NCBI RefSeq assembly: GCF_001485215.1
Contig: NZ_BBWW01000001.1
Location: 4,464,001-4,528,000 of the forward strand
DNA length: 64,000 nucleotides
Source of the DNA: Leptolyngbya sp. NIES-2104
GTDB taxonomy: Bacteria; Cyanobacteriota; Cyanobacteriia; Leptolyngbyales; Leptolyngbyaceae
Direction: 5' to 3'
Under the pieces are notes generated by a model. That model was not told the origin of the DNA. It saw nothing but the letters and a program-made list of their open reading frames with translations, and ran no database searches. Shown here in pieces: positions 1 to 8,088 of this stretch; positions within the stretch are counted from its first letter, which is position 1, and the number at the start of each line of letters is the position of its first letter. Made by a program: the position numbers and the translations under genes.

Positions 1-372
1 CTGCTACTGGCAGGATTGCAGTCGATTTCAAATGATCTGTATGAAGCACAAGCGATCGATGGCGCGAGTCCGTGGCAAAGTTTCCGAACAATCACCCTGC
101 CGCTTTTAATGCCGCAAGTCGTGATTGCATTGTTATTCCGGTTGGCACAATCTTTTGGAATCTTTGACTTGATTAGTGTAATGACGGGCGGGGGTCCGGG
201 CGGTGGAACTGAAACGGTTTCACTGTACATCTATTCGACGGTGATGCGCTATCTCGACTTTGGATATGGTTCAGCATTAGTTGTTGTAACCTTCCTGCTG
301 TTGGTGTTGGCGGTTGCGATCGCGTCGTTTTTCCTCACCCGATCTAGAGCTAGAGCAGCAGGAGAAGTATAA
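1..372 (+). CDS. Sugar ABC transporter permease, MalF/UgpA type (5' truncated)
   Basis: C-terminal part of an inner-membrane permease of a carbohydrate ABC importer; the reading frame is open to the first base, so the gene begins outside the window. The EAA loop that docks on the ATPase is visible near the start (EAQAIDGASPWQSF, then ITLP), followed by hydrophobic segments and a basic tail. A second permease starts 2 bases after the stop and the ATPase follows, so this is the first of three visible genes of one operon. The periplasmic binding protein is probably upstream. Substrate cannot be told from this fragment; compatible-solute or sugar uptake are both usual for the family. Confidence 0.9.
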   Translation: MLLAGLQSISNDLYEAQAIDGASPWQSFRTITLPLLMPQVVIALLFRLAQSFGIFDLISVMTGGGPGGGTETVSLYIYSTVMRYLDFGYGSALVVVTFLLLVLAVAIASFFLTRSRARAAGEV

Positions 373-374
373 TC

Positions 375-1259
375 ATGACCACTGTATTTCCAGATTCTGT
401 CGATCGACGAATGCCGGGAGGAAAAGCGACCAAAATCGGACGCAAACTGATATTACCGATCGCGGTTGCATTCACGGTGATATTTTGTCTTGCACCGATC
501 TTGTGGCAGTTGCTCACATCGGTCAAGGTGAATGCTGATATTGCTGCAATTCCAAACGTTTACTTCCCCACGCGCTATACGTTGGATCACTATCGCGAAC
601 TGTTTCAGCGTCGCCCGTTTTTGAACTACATCTTTAATAGCGCGATCGTATCGTTTGCATCGACGATATTAGCGCTGGGGGTAGGCGCTCCAGCAGCGTA
701 TGCTCTGGCGCGATTGAAGCTTCAAGGAGAGCGATGGATTCTTGCTGGTATCTTGATTGTGACCTTGTTCCCGCCGATTCTATTGTTTATCGGATTGTTA
801 GAAGTCGTTCGCTTTTTTGACTTGGGTAACAATTATCTTGCGTTGATCATTCCTTATACTGCGATTAACTTACCGCTGACGATCTTAGTGATGCGGAGCT
901 TTTTCCAGCAGTTACCGAAAGAACTCGAAGATGCTGCAAGAATTGATGGTTATAGTACGCCGCGAATGCTGCTTGAAGTCGTGTTACCGATGACGATTCC
1001 CGCATTGGTTACGACTGGAATTCTCACATTCATCTCCGCTTGGAATGAATTCATTTTTGCACTGACTTTCATTACTCGCGAAGACATGAAAACAGTTCCG
1101 GTGGCGGGCGCTCAGTTGGGTGGAGCTTCGCCGTTTGAGATTCCCTATGGACCGATCGCGGCTGCAACTGTTTTAGGTACGATTCCCCTCGTTTTACTGG
1201 TGTTGTTCTTCCAACGCCGCATCGTTCAAGGTCTAACTGCTGGAGCTGTCAAAGGATAA
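375..1259 (+). CDS. Sugar ABC transporter permease, MalG/UgpE type
   Basis: Second membrane subunit of the importer, 294 aa, close to the usual 270-300 aa. An N-terminal cytoplasmic stretch rich in Arg/Lys precedes about six membrane helices. The EAA motif is at about residues 185-200 (ELEDAARIDGYSTPRMLLEV then VLP). It pairs with the preceding permease to form the channel. The ATG lies 2 bases after the previous stop, and a GGAGAAG ribosome site sits in the end of the upstream gene, indicating translational coupling. Family membership is clear; the transported sugar is not determined. Confidence 0.92.
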   Translation: MTTVFPDSVDRRMPGGKATKIGRKLILPIAVAFTVIFCLAPILWQLLTSVKVNADIAAIPNVYFPTRYTLDHYRELFQRRPFLNYIFNSAIVSFASTILALGVGAPAAYALARLKLQGERWILAGILIVTLFPPILLFIGLLEVVRFFDLGNNYLALIIPYTAINLPLTILVMRSFFQQLPKELEDAARIDGYSTPRMLLEVVLPMTIPALVTTGILTFISAWNEFIFALTFITREDMKTVPVAGAQLGGASPFEIPYGPIAAATVLGTIPLVLLVLFFQRRIVQGLTAGAVKG

Positions 1260-1267
1260 TAACAATC

Positions 1268-2368
1268 ATGGAAAGAAACTTAGAACTCATTGATTTAAAA
1301 AAGGCTTACAGTGCGACTGTTGTTCCTGTAAAGAACATGAATTTGCAGGTGAAACAAGGTGAGTTTTTAACCTTGCTGGGTCCGTCAGGGTGTGGAAAGT
1401 CTACGATTTTGCGGTTGATTGCAGGATTGGAACAGCCAACTAGCGGACGAGTGATGATTAACGGTCGGGATGTGAGTCGGTTAAATCCGGGCGATCGTAA
1501 TATTGCAATGGTGTTTCAGAGCTACGCACTGTATCCACACATGACCGTGTACGACAACATTGCATCCGGGTTGAAGCTCCGTAAGACTCCACACGCTGAA
1601 ATCAAAGACCGAATTCGTGAAGTTGCTGATTTCCTAGGCTTGCATGAACTGATGGATCGTAAACCAGGTCAGCTCTCCGGTGGTCAACGTCAACGGGTTG
1701 CAGTTGCAAGAACTCTAGTGCGTCGTCCGGATTTGTTTTTGTTGGATGAGCCGCTCAGTAACTTAGATGCACTGTTGCGGGAACACGTTCGAGCAGAGTT
1801 GAAACAGTTATTTGGTTCGCAAAACGCGCCGATCGTCTATGTGACTCATGATCAAACGGAAGCAATGACACTTTCGACGAAGGTCGCGGTGTTGAACAAT
1901 GGTTATCTGCAACAGTTCGATCGACCCGATGTAATCTACAGTCATCCGGCAAATCAATTTGTGGCGGGCTTTATTGGCAGTCCGCAAATGAATTTTCTGC
2001 GGGTGCCTTGTAGCAATGGAAGTGCGATCGTAGGAAGTGCCAAGATTCCAGTTCCACGCGGATTTTCATCAAAAGAAGTGGTGTTGGGAATTCGTCCAGA
2101 GCATGTTCACCTAGCTGAAGGGCAGAATGAACCAACCTTAAACGGCGAAGTGTTCTTGCTTGAGAACCTAGGGATGCACGATTTGGTAAGTACTCGGATT
2201 AACAATGGTGCTGGGGAAACGATGAATGTTCGGGCGATTCTGCCTGTACATTCGGGATTGAAATCTGGTAGTGCAGTGCGATTAGGGTTCCCAGTCGATC
2301 ACATTCATTGGTTTGATGTCACGACGGGCGATCGGATCGCGACGGCTGACTCACGGGTGATGGCATAG
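1268..2368 (+). CDS. Sugar ABC transporter ATP-binding protein, MalK/UgpC family
   Basis: Cytoplasmic ATPase driving the importer, 366 aa, the usual length. The N-terminal nucleotide-binding domain shows Walker A GPSGCGKST (about residues 38-46), the signature LSGGQRQR (about 136-143) and Walker B LFLLDEP. The C-terminal third is the OB-fold/TOBE regulatory domain typical of MalK-type ATPases, with LGIRPEHV. It starts 8 bases after the permease stop. MalK-type ATPases often serve several sugar importers, so it may energise more than this one. A repeat element, not another gene, follows. Confidence 0.93.
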   Translation: MERNLELIDLKKAYSATVVPVKNMNLQVKQGEFLTLLGPSGCGKSTILRLIAGLEQPTSGRVMINGRDVSRLNPGDRNIAMVFQSYALYPHMTVYDNIASGLKLRKTPHAEIKDRIREVADFLGLHELMDRKPGQLSGGQRQRVAVARTLVRRPDLFLLDEPLSNLDALLREHVRAELKQLFGSQNAPIVYVTHDQTEAMTLSTKVAVLNNGYLQQFDRPDVIYSHPANQFVAGFIGSPQMNFLRVPCSNGSAIVGSAKIPVPRGFSSKEVVLGIRPEHVHLAEGQNEPTLNGEVFLLENLGMHDLVSTRINNGAGETMNVRAILPVHSGLKSGSAVRLGFPVDHIHWFDVTTGDRIATADSRVMA

Positions 2369-2383
2369 GGGTTTACCCTTCTC

Positions 2384-2494
2384 CTATAGCAATCCTAAGT
2401 TAGGTGGGGAGTGGGGAATAATTCCCTTTTCTTACTCCCTACCCCCTACTCCCTACTTTTCTTAGCATTTACAACTCAACCAGGATTGCTACAG
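2384..2494. repeat. MITE-like intergenic element with terminal inverted repeats
   Basis: About 111 bp. The ends are inverted copies of CTATAGCAATCCT (2384-2396 and 2482-2494) with one mismatch in 13. The interior carries degenerate ACTCCCTA-type units. No reading frame. Miniature elements of this look are common between cyanobacterial genes; no target-site duplication was established. Confidence 0.5.
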
Positions 2495-2618
2495 AAGAGA
2501 GGGACGTGAGCAAAGCTAAGCCTTTAGGATATTAGAACCTCTATCGGTGGAGCGATATGGCGTGTTCGTGAGTTCGGGTAAAACGTAAGAGGTTAAATTT
2601 TTACGGAGACTGTATCCT

Positions 2619-2993
2619 ATGAAACCAAACTATTTTGTAAAACGCTTAATCGCTGGATTATTTGCTGTGTTGATGATGGTGTCGGCTTGGGTGACGATGC
2701 CTGCTGCAAATGCAGCTTCGAGTGCTGAAGGTGCGGCTCAAGAGACTCAAGACAACTCGAAAGGCTTTGTGCGCGATGTGAGAGACAAAGTGAAAGATGC
2801 TGCAAAGAGCAATTCGATGAAAGTCGATGAGTCAACGGACAATGGTGCTGTATCTCGCAAAGCCAGAGAAGACGCAGCAACGATCCTGGAAAGAGCGGAC
2901 AAAGATGCTGAACGGACGCAAGACGCGATCGATAACAACATGGGTGCAGTGAAAAAAGCGGTTGAAGGCATCAAGGATGCTTTTAGCAAGTAA
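2619..2993 (+). CDS. Small exported protein with amphipathic helices
   Basis: 124 aa. A clear signal peptide (KRLIAGLFAVLMM, with cleavage expected after ANA at about residue 32) is followed by a highly charged, Ala-rich helical region with Lys/Asp heptad-like spacing (about 45-124), so an exported or thylakoid-lumen amphipathic protein. It resembles in composition the small low-temperature/stress-induced proteins of cyanobacteria, but I see no motif that fixes a function. The ATG is preceded by GGAG in TACGGAGACTG. A strong terminator follows 18 bases after the stop, so it is a single-gene unit. Confidence 0.75.
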   Translation: MKPNYFVKRLIAGLFAVLMMVSAWVTMPAANAASSAEGAAQETQDNSKGFVRDVRDKVKDAAKSNSMKVDESTDNGAVSRKAREDAATILERADKDAERTQDAIDNNMGAVKKAVEGIKDAFSK

Positions 2994-3010
2994 TCACTGA
3001 ACAGTCATCG

Positions 3011-3050
3011 AATCCACCAAGAGCGAAGTTCGCTCTTGGTGGATTTTTTT
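3011..3050 (+). terminator. Rho-independent terminator of the small exported protein
   Basis: A near-perfect 16-bp stem (AATCCACCAAGAGCGA against its complement, 3011-3026 and 3030-3045) with a minimal loop, followed by a run of T. It closes the transcript of the exported-protein gene. Confidence 0.92.
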
Positions 3051-3278
3051 ATGCTGGGCGAATCTTTCTTTTGGGGTATGTCAATCGATCAAGATTTAAG
3101 AGCCGTTGCGGTTGAGAAAAATCGAGCGAATTCTGACCTTCAAGCCATTCATAGTGATGGAAGTGGTCATTACTATTGGGTGGAGCGGGATGCTGGATTT
3201 AGTTCACAGGATCAGACGGATTTAGTACAGTTTTTATTGTCGATCAATGATGATCCAGCAGTCACGATCGGAGATTAG
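3051..3278 (+). CDS. Short open reading frame of doubtful status
   Basis: About 75 codons from ATG 3051, or 66 from ATG 3078. It begins directly in the T-run of a strong terminator and has no good ribosome site or promoter. The C-terminal phrase TDLVQFLLSINDDP resembles the last helix of cytochrome-c-type domains, so it may be the remnant tail of a lost gene; that is a guess. It ends about 30 bases before the methyltransferase gene. Confidence 0.25.
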   Translation: MLGESFFWGMSIDQDLRAVAVEKNRANSDLQAIHSDGSGHYYWVERDAGFSSQDQTDLVQFLLSINDDPAVTIGD

Positions 3279-3314
3279 GTAGAAAAATTTTCGCGCTTTT
3301 TTAAGGGGATGACA

Positions 3315-3962
3315 ATGATTCAGGTTTTACAGAATTGGCAGGAAGTTGAGACAGCGACCCAAGCTTTGAAACAGTCAAATTTGCCTACGCACATCACGAT
3401 TCAGAAGAATTGGGATCAGTGGTTATTGGCTCAACTTCTAGAGGAATATCATGTCGATCGACAATCGAAAATTCTCGATCTCGGATGTGGTGATTGTTGC
3501 ACATTAGAATTCCTATCTGCGCTTGGTTTTCAGGATTTACACGGCATTGATTTGAACATAAAAGCGGATTCCTCGAACTATCAGCTTTATCAAGGAGACA
3601 TTACCGCGACATCTTTCCCAGATAGCTCGTTTGATGTGGGTGTAAGTGTTTCTGTGATTGAACACGGTGTTGATTTAGATGCGTTTTTTCGTGAAGCTTA
3701 CCGGATTTTGAAACCAGGCGGATTATTGTTTGCCACAACTGATTACTGGCAGGATAAGATTTTGGTCGATCCTGCGATTCAGCCGTTTGGATTGACTTGG
3801 ACAGTGTTTTCAGGTGCAGAGATTGAAACTGCGATCGGACTTGCTAAAACTCACGGATTTGTTCTAAATAACACGAATGAGATTCCTGCTTGTGCTGAAA
3901 CGACTGTCTCCTGGTACGAGAAGAACTATACATTTATTGCACTGACGTTTCAGAAACCGTAA
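3315..3962 (+). CDS. Class I SAM-dependent methyltransferase
   Basis: 215 aa. The Rossmann-fold SAM site is clear: motif I ILDLGCGDCCT, an acidic end of strand 2 (HGIDLN), motif II around FPDSSFDVGVSVSVIEH, then the typical YRILKPGGLLF of methyltransferase-11 type enzymes. The acceptor substrate is unknown. The ATG at 3315 is preferred because AAGGGG lies 6 bases upstream; the ATG at 3309 abuts it. The 3' end overlaps the 3' end of the convergent hflX by 29 bases, so the two transcripts are antisense at their tails. Confidence 0.85.
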   Translation: MIQVLQNWQEVETATQALKQSNLPTHITIQKNWDQWLLAQLLEEYHVDRQSKILDLGCGDCCTLEFLSALGFQDLHGIDLNIKADSSNYQLYQGDITATSFPDSSFDVGVSVSVIEHGVDLDAFFREAYRILKPGGLLFATTDYWQDKILVDPAIQPFGLTWTVFSGAEIETAIGLAKTHGFVLNNTNEIPACAETTVSWYEKNYTFIALTFQKP

Positions 3963-5598
3963 GGGTATCTACAAGCTTCAGCAATCGTTGTTCTAACTCT
4001 TCTAAACCCATTCGCTCTGTTGCAGAGATGAAAATCGCATCAGGATAAGATTGCTGCACTTGTGATAAGGTTTCTGGTTTGACGCGATCGATCTTATTAA
4101 ACACAAGCACCGCATCGGGTGGCGTTGCAGGCAGTTCGGATAGTACCGTGTTTACTGACTGTAAATGCTGTTCCCACGCGGGATGAGACAGATCTAAAAC
4201 GTGCAGTAATGCCTCTGATTCAGTCACTTCCTCAAGTGTTGCCCGAAACGCATCCATCAATGCAGGCGGCAAATCGTGAATAAATCCTACTGTGTCGGTG
4301 AGTAGTAGATTTTTACGATCGTGAGTATTCGGATCAGTGATTGTCAATCGTCGAGTGGTGGGATCAAGAGTCGCGAATAGCTGATCGGCAGTGTAAACTT
4401 CAGCGCGAGTTAGTACATTCAGTAATGTCGATTTGCCTGCATTGGTGTAGCCGACTAAAGCAATGGTTGGGGAGTCTTGTCGATCGCGTTGTTGTCTAAG
4501 TCGCGCTCGGTGTGCTTGAAGCTGATTCACTTCTTGCTGAAGTTGAGTGATCTTGCGTTGAATCGTGCGGCGTTCGGTTTCAAGCTTCGTTTCACCAGGT
4601 CCACGGGTTCCAATGCCTGCACCTAGACGCGACATATCTTGCCCACGTCCACGTAATCTGGGCAGTGTGTATTCTAATTGCGCTAACTCGACTTGAAGTT
4701 TTCCGGCTTGCGATCGCGCTCTTTGAGCAAAGATATCTAAGATGACCTCGGTACGATCAACGACTCTCAGCCCGATTTGCGCTTCTAAGTTGCGGGCTTG
4801 TGTGGCTGAAATATCCTGATTGAAAACAATCACATTTGCTCCAAGGCGCTGAGCTTCTAAGGTCAGTTCCTCGACTTTTCCTTGTCCGATCACCGTTTGA
4901 GGGTGAGGATGCGATCGCTTTTGTTGAACAACTCCGAGAACTTCGCCTTTAGCACTTTCGACTAAGCGAGTAAGTTCATCAATGCTGTCTTGAAAGCGCT
5001 GATCAGACATTTTATCAGTTTGTAATCCGACCAGTAAAGCGCGATCGTGATCAAATTCAACCGTCTGCGATAGATCAAATCCAGCATCTTGAATATCTTT
5101 TTCCCAATCCTCGATTAGTTGATCGGCATCCTGTTCGATCAGTGTTTTGAGTGACATTGATTCGACTTGCCAAGGTTGATCAATATCGGGAACGAGATGC
5201 AGGAGATAGGACTGTTTGATCGATTTGTCTTGTAGCGTGAGAACCACGATCGCATCAAGTCGCTGACGTAACATTGCAATGAACGCGCTCGTATCCGGTG
5301 GCTGGAATTGAGCGACAGTGCAGCGAATTCCACTAAAGCGATCGCGGCTCCGACGCGGTAACTCTGATTCGGGCAGTCTTGTTTGCATCGGTGTACCGAT
5401 TCCGACTCGGAGCACCTGTCCACGTCGATTGACATAACAGCAAATCGGCTGATGAATCAGGTGACTGAGAGCGGCAAGTTGTTCCGCAAATTCTGAGGTG
5501 ATCAAGCTGTCACTGGCGAATCTGGTGTCGTATAGCTTTTCAATCTGTTTGATGTGAGTCGATCGAATGCCTTGTAGCTGACCGTAGACTGTTGCCAT
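3934..5598 (-). CDS. hflX: GTPase HflX, ribosome-associated
   Basis: 554 aa. HflX is a GTPase that binds the 50S subunit and splits stalled or hibernating ribosomes. An N-terminal extension of about 180 residues, common in cyanobacterial HflX, precedes the HflX domain (from about 185) with the glycine-rich linker RLRGRGQDMSRLGAGIGTRG (about 314-333). G motifs: G1 GYTNAGKST (383-391), G3 DTVGF (435-439), G4 NKID (501-504). The C-terminus includes SATE (G5). Convergent with the methyltransferase gene and divergent from the radical SAM gene. Confidence 0.95.
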   Translation of the reverse strand: MATVYGQLQGIRSTHIKQIEKLYDTRFASDSLITSEFAEQLAALSHLIHQPICCYVNRRGQVLRVGIGTPMQTRLPESELPRRSRDRFSGIRCTVAQFQPPDTSAFIAMLRQRLDAIVVLTLQDKSIKQSYLLHLVPDIDQPWQVESMSLKTLIEQDADQLIEDWEKDIQDAGFDLSQTVEFDHDRALLVGLQTDKMSDQRFQDSIDELTRLVESAKGEVLGVVQQKRSHPHPQTVIGQGKVEELTLEAQRLGANVIVFNQDISATQARNLEAQIGLRVVDRTEVILDIFAQRARSQAGKLQVELAQLEYTLPRLRGRGQDMSRLGAGIGTRGPGETKLETERRTIQRKITQLQQEVNQLQAHRARLRQQRDRQDSPTIALVGYTNAGKSTLLNVLTRAEVYTADQLFATLDPTTRRLTITDPNTHDRKNLLLTDTVGFIHDLPPALMDAFRATLEEVTESEALLHVLDLSHPAWEQHLQSVNTVLSELPATPPDAVLVFNKIDRVKPETLSQVQQSYPDAIFISATERMGLEELEQRLLKLVDTLTVSETSVQ

Positions 5599-5782
5599 TG
5601 AAGATCCCTAATGCGCTATTTCTAAGTTAGAAATTTGCAGCGTTTTGATCGTCTGACTAATGATTGACATTGATTAAGGGTTGTGCGAGATTTTGTACAA
5701 CCCTGTTGGGTTTAGGCGATGTGCTCCAATCATTCGAGACTTCTCAGTTTTCCATTGTCGATCGCGAACGGAGAGCGATTTC

Positions 5783-7390
5783 ATGACTACGCTTGTTCAA
5801 TCTCCTAGCTCAGTTGAACAAAAGAGCCGATACATTCCCACGAATCACCGTAAAATTCTCTGCATTTTTCCAACCTATAGCCGCTCTTTCGGCACGTTTC
5901 ATCATGCGTTTGGGCTGAAGGGTGTAAAAGCATTTATGCCGCCTCAAGGATTGCTGATTGTGGCAGCTTATTTGCCCCAAGAATGGGATGTGAGATTTAT
6001 TGATGAAAATATTCGTCCTGCAACGGCGGCAGACTATCGATGGGCAGATGTCGTGATTGTGAGTGGAATGCACATTCAGCGATCGCAGATTCAACAAATT
6101 AACGAACGCGCACATCGAGCCGGAAAAATTACGGTGCTGGGTGGTCCTTCAGTTTCGGGCTGTCCGGAGTACTATCCTGATTTTGATATTTTGCATCTGG
6201 GAGAGTTGGGCGATGCAACGGATCAGATGATTGAATGGCTCGATCTCACGATTGAGCGACCGAGTGAGCAAATTCGCTTTGAGACAAGCGATCGCTTACC
6301 GCTGTCCGAGTTTCCGACTCCGGCTTATCACAAGTTAAATTTGAATCAGTACTTTCTGGCTAACATTCAGTTTTCTAGTGGTTGTCCGTATCAATGTGAG
6401 TTCTGTGACATTCCAGCCTTGTATGGACGTGATCCGCGATTGAAGTCGCCCGCACAGGTTCTACGCGAATTGGATGCAATGTTAGAGGCAGGCAATCCAG
6501 GAGCGGTCTATTTCGTTGACGATAACTTTGTGGGAAATCGTAGAGCGGTGATGGAACTATTGCCGCATTTGATCGAGTGGCAGAAAACGAATGGCTATCC
6601 GGTGCAATTTGCTTGTGAAGCCACATTGAATTTGGCACAGAGTCCGAAGCTGTTGGAAATGATGCGAGAGGCTTATTTTTGTACCGTGTTTTGTGGGATT
6701 GAAACACCGGAGCCAGAAGCATTACGAGCGATTTCTAAAACGCAGAATTTAAGCTTGCCGATTTTGGAAGCGGTGAAGACGCTGAATCGATATGGAATGG
6801 AAGTCGTATCGGGGATTATTTTGGGATTTGATACAGATACACCTGAGACAGTCGATCGCATTTTAGAATTCGTTCGAGAGTCGCAGATTCCGATGCTGAC
6901 GATCAATTTACTGTATGCGTTGCCGAAAACGCCGCTGTGGGAGCGATTGAATGCAGAGGGGCGGATTATTTCAGATACAGGGCGAGAGTCGAATATTGAT
7001 TTTCTAATGCCGTATGAGCGAGTTGTTGAAATGTGGCAGCGCTGTATTGCGATCGCGTATGAGCCTGAGTTTTTATACGATCGATTTGCGTATCAATGCC
7101 AGCATACCTATCCGAATCGAATCAAAGTGCCGAATAGTCCAGCGAGAACGGCTCCGGATAAAGTGCGGCGCGGATTGATGATGCTGGCGAAGATTTTGCT
7201 GAGAGTAGGTGTGTTTAGTCACTATCGTGATACGTTTTGGCAGATGGCTTCACCTGCTTTGAAAAAGACAAAGATTGAGCAAGTGATCCACATTGGATTA
7301 GTGGGACATCATTTGATTCAATTTACGCAGGAATCAACGAAAGGGTTGGAATCGGCTTCGTTTTATTCGCAGAGGTTTCGAGGACATTGA
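5783..7390 (+). CDS. B12-binding radical SAM protein (DUF4070 type)
   Basis: 535 aa from ATG 5783, chosen because GGAGAG lies 7 bases upstream; an in-frame GTG at 5681 would add 34 atypical residues. Order: cobalamin-binding Rossmann-like domain (about 30-160), radical SAM core with the 4Fe-4S motif Cys201-x3-Cys205-x2-Cys208 (SSGCPYQCEFCDIP), then a C-terminal region typical of the DUF4070 group (about 380-520). The family includes methylases such as the hopanoid C-2 methylase HpnP, and other radical SAM enzymes of unknown substrate; the sequence alone does not assign it. Single gene, followed by a MITE-like repeat. Confidence 0.85.
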   Translation: MTTLVQSPSSVEQKSRYIPTNHRKILCIFPTYSRSFGTFHHAFGLKGVKAFMPPQGLLIVAAYLPQEWDVRFIDENIRPATAADYRWADVVIVSGMHIQRSQIQQINERAHRAGKITVLGGPSVSGCPEYYPDFDILHLGELGDATDQMIEWLDLTIERPSEQIRFETSDRLPLSEFPTPAYHKLNLNQYFLANIQFSSGCPYQCEFCDIPALYGRDPRLKSPAQVLRELDAMLEAGNPGAVYFVDDNFVGNRRAVMELLPHLIEWQKTNGYPVQFACEATLNLAQSPKLLEMMREAYFCTVFCGIETPEPEALRAISKTQNLSLPILEAVKTLNRYGMEVVSGIILGFDTDTPETVDRILEFVRESQIPMLTINLLYALPKTPLWERLNAEGRIISDTGRESNIDFLMPYERVVEMWQRCIAIAYEPEFLYDRFAYQCQHTYPNRIKVPNSPARTAPDKVRRGLMMLAKILLRVGVFSHYRDTFWQMASPALKKTKIEQVIHIGLVGHHLIQFTQESTKGLESASFYSQRFRGH

Positions 7391-7428
7391 TTATTCGGGA
7401 CTTATTCAGGTTCGTCGCAATAAGAGGA

Positions 7429-7620
7429 TGTTTGAAAAGTTGTCGTTCGTTGCAACGTCCCGCCCTGAAATGAATTTCGGGCTAGTCGGCGCAAGTCCAT
7501 TTCAATGGACTAAGAACTTGAAACCGCCTCTTAGTCTACTTCAGTAGACTTTCCACGATTAGCCCGAAATTCATTTCAGGGCGAGAGGCAATCGAAGCGA
7601 CTTTCTATACTTTTCAAACA
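7429..7620. repeat. 192-bp MITE-like element with nested inverted repeats
   Basis: Outer ends TGTTTGAAAAGT and ACTTTTCAAACA are perfect 12-bp inverted repeats (7429-7440, 7609-7620). Inside, two 28-bp arms (7461-7488 and 7556-7583) are inverted with one mismatch, and between them are two small hairpins (AGTCCATT...AATGGACT at 7494-7511; AGTCTACT...AGTAGACT at 7533-7550). No protein is encoded. A shortened relative lies at 58276-58355. Confidence 0.7.
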
Positions 7621-7672
7621 CCCGCTAAGAATGTACCGGATTAGTTTGTCATTAACCTGGTATATGCGAATC

Positions 7673-8056
7673 TTAGTCCTGGATATAATCTCGATCGCTA
7701 AACAAACACTGTTCAGCCCGCACAAATTCCCGCCCCAAATACGCCGCATGATCCAGCCGACTCACACAGGAATTCTCCGGCTCTTCAAAAATCTCGATAC
7801 ATAGTTCCTTTGCCGTTCTACCTTTGAAAATCGCGATCGGCTTCCGCTTCAACTCACCACTACAAGGCAACGGTTCCCCCGTCTCTGGATCGCAAGCCAA
7901 ACCCTTCTCGTTGATCGTGTTGCTGTAGTGTTCTGCACAGATCAACCGAGAAGCTCGATCGACATAAATAATAAAGTAGCCGTTGGGATCAAGTTCGATG
8001 TAGCGATTTGATAATTTGTCATCGAAAACAACGGGATCAAAAACAGCTTGAGTCAT
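7673..8056 (-). CDS. DUF4346 family protein
   Basis: 127 aa, a single conserved domain with the phrases ELDPNGYFIIYVDR, GLACDPETGEPL, GRTAKELC and HAAYLGREFVRAE, which I recognise as the cyanobacterial DUF4346 family. Its biochemical role is not established. It sits 32 bases downstream of the PF04339 acyltransferase-like gene on the same strand and is probably cotranscribed. It has no signal peptide and no membrane segment, so it is cytoplasmic. Confidence 0.7.
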   Translation of the reverse strand: MTQAVFDPVVFDDKLSNRYIELDPNGYFIIYVDRASRLICAEHYSNTINEKGLACDPETGEPLPCSGELKRKPIAIFKGRTAKELCIEIFEEPENSCVSRLDHAAYLGREFVRAEQCLFSDRDYIQD

Positions 8057-8088
8057 GTCACCTAAAAATATGGATCTGCTAGATTATT

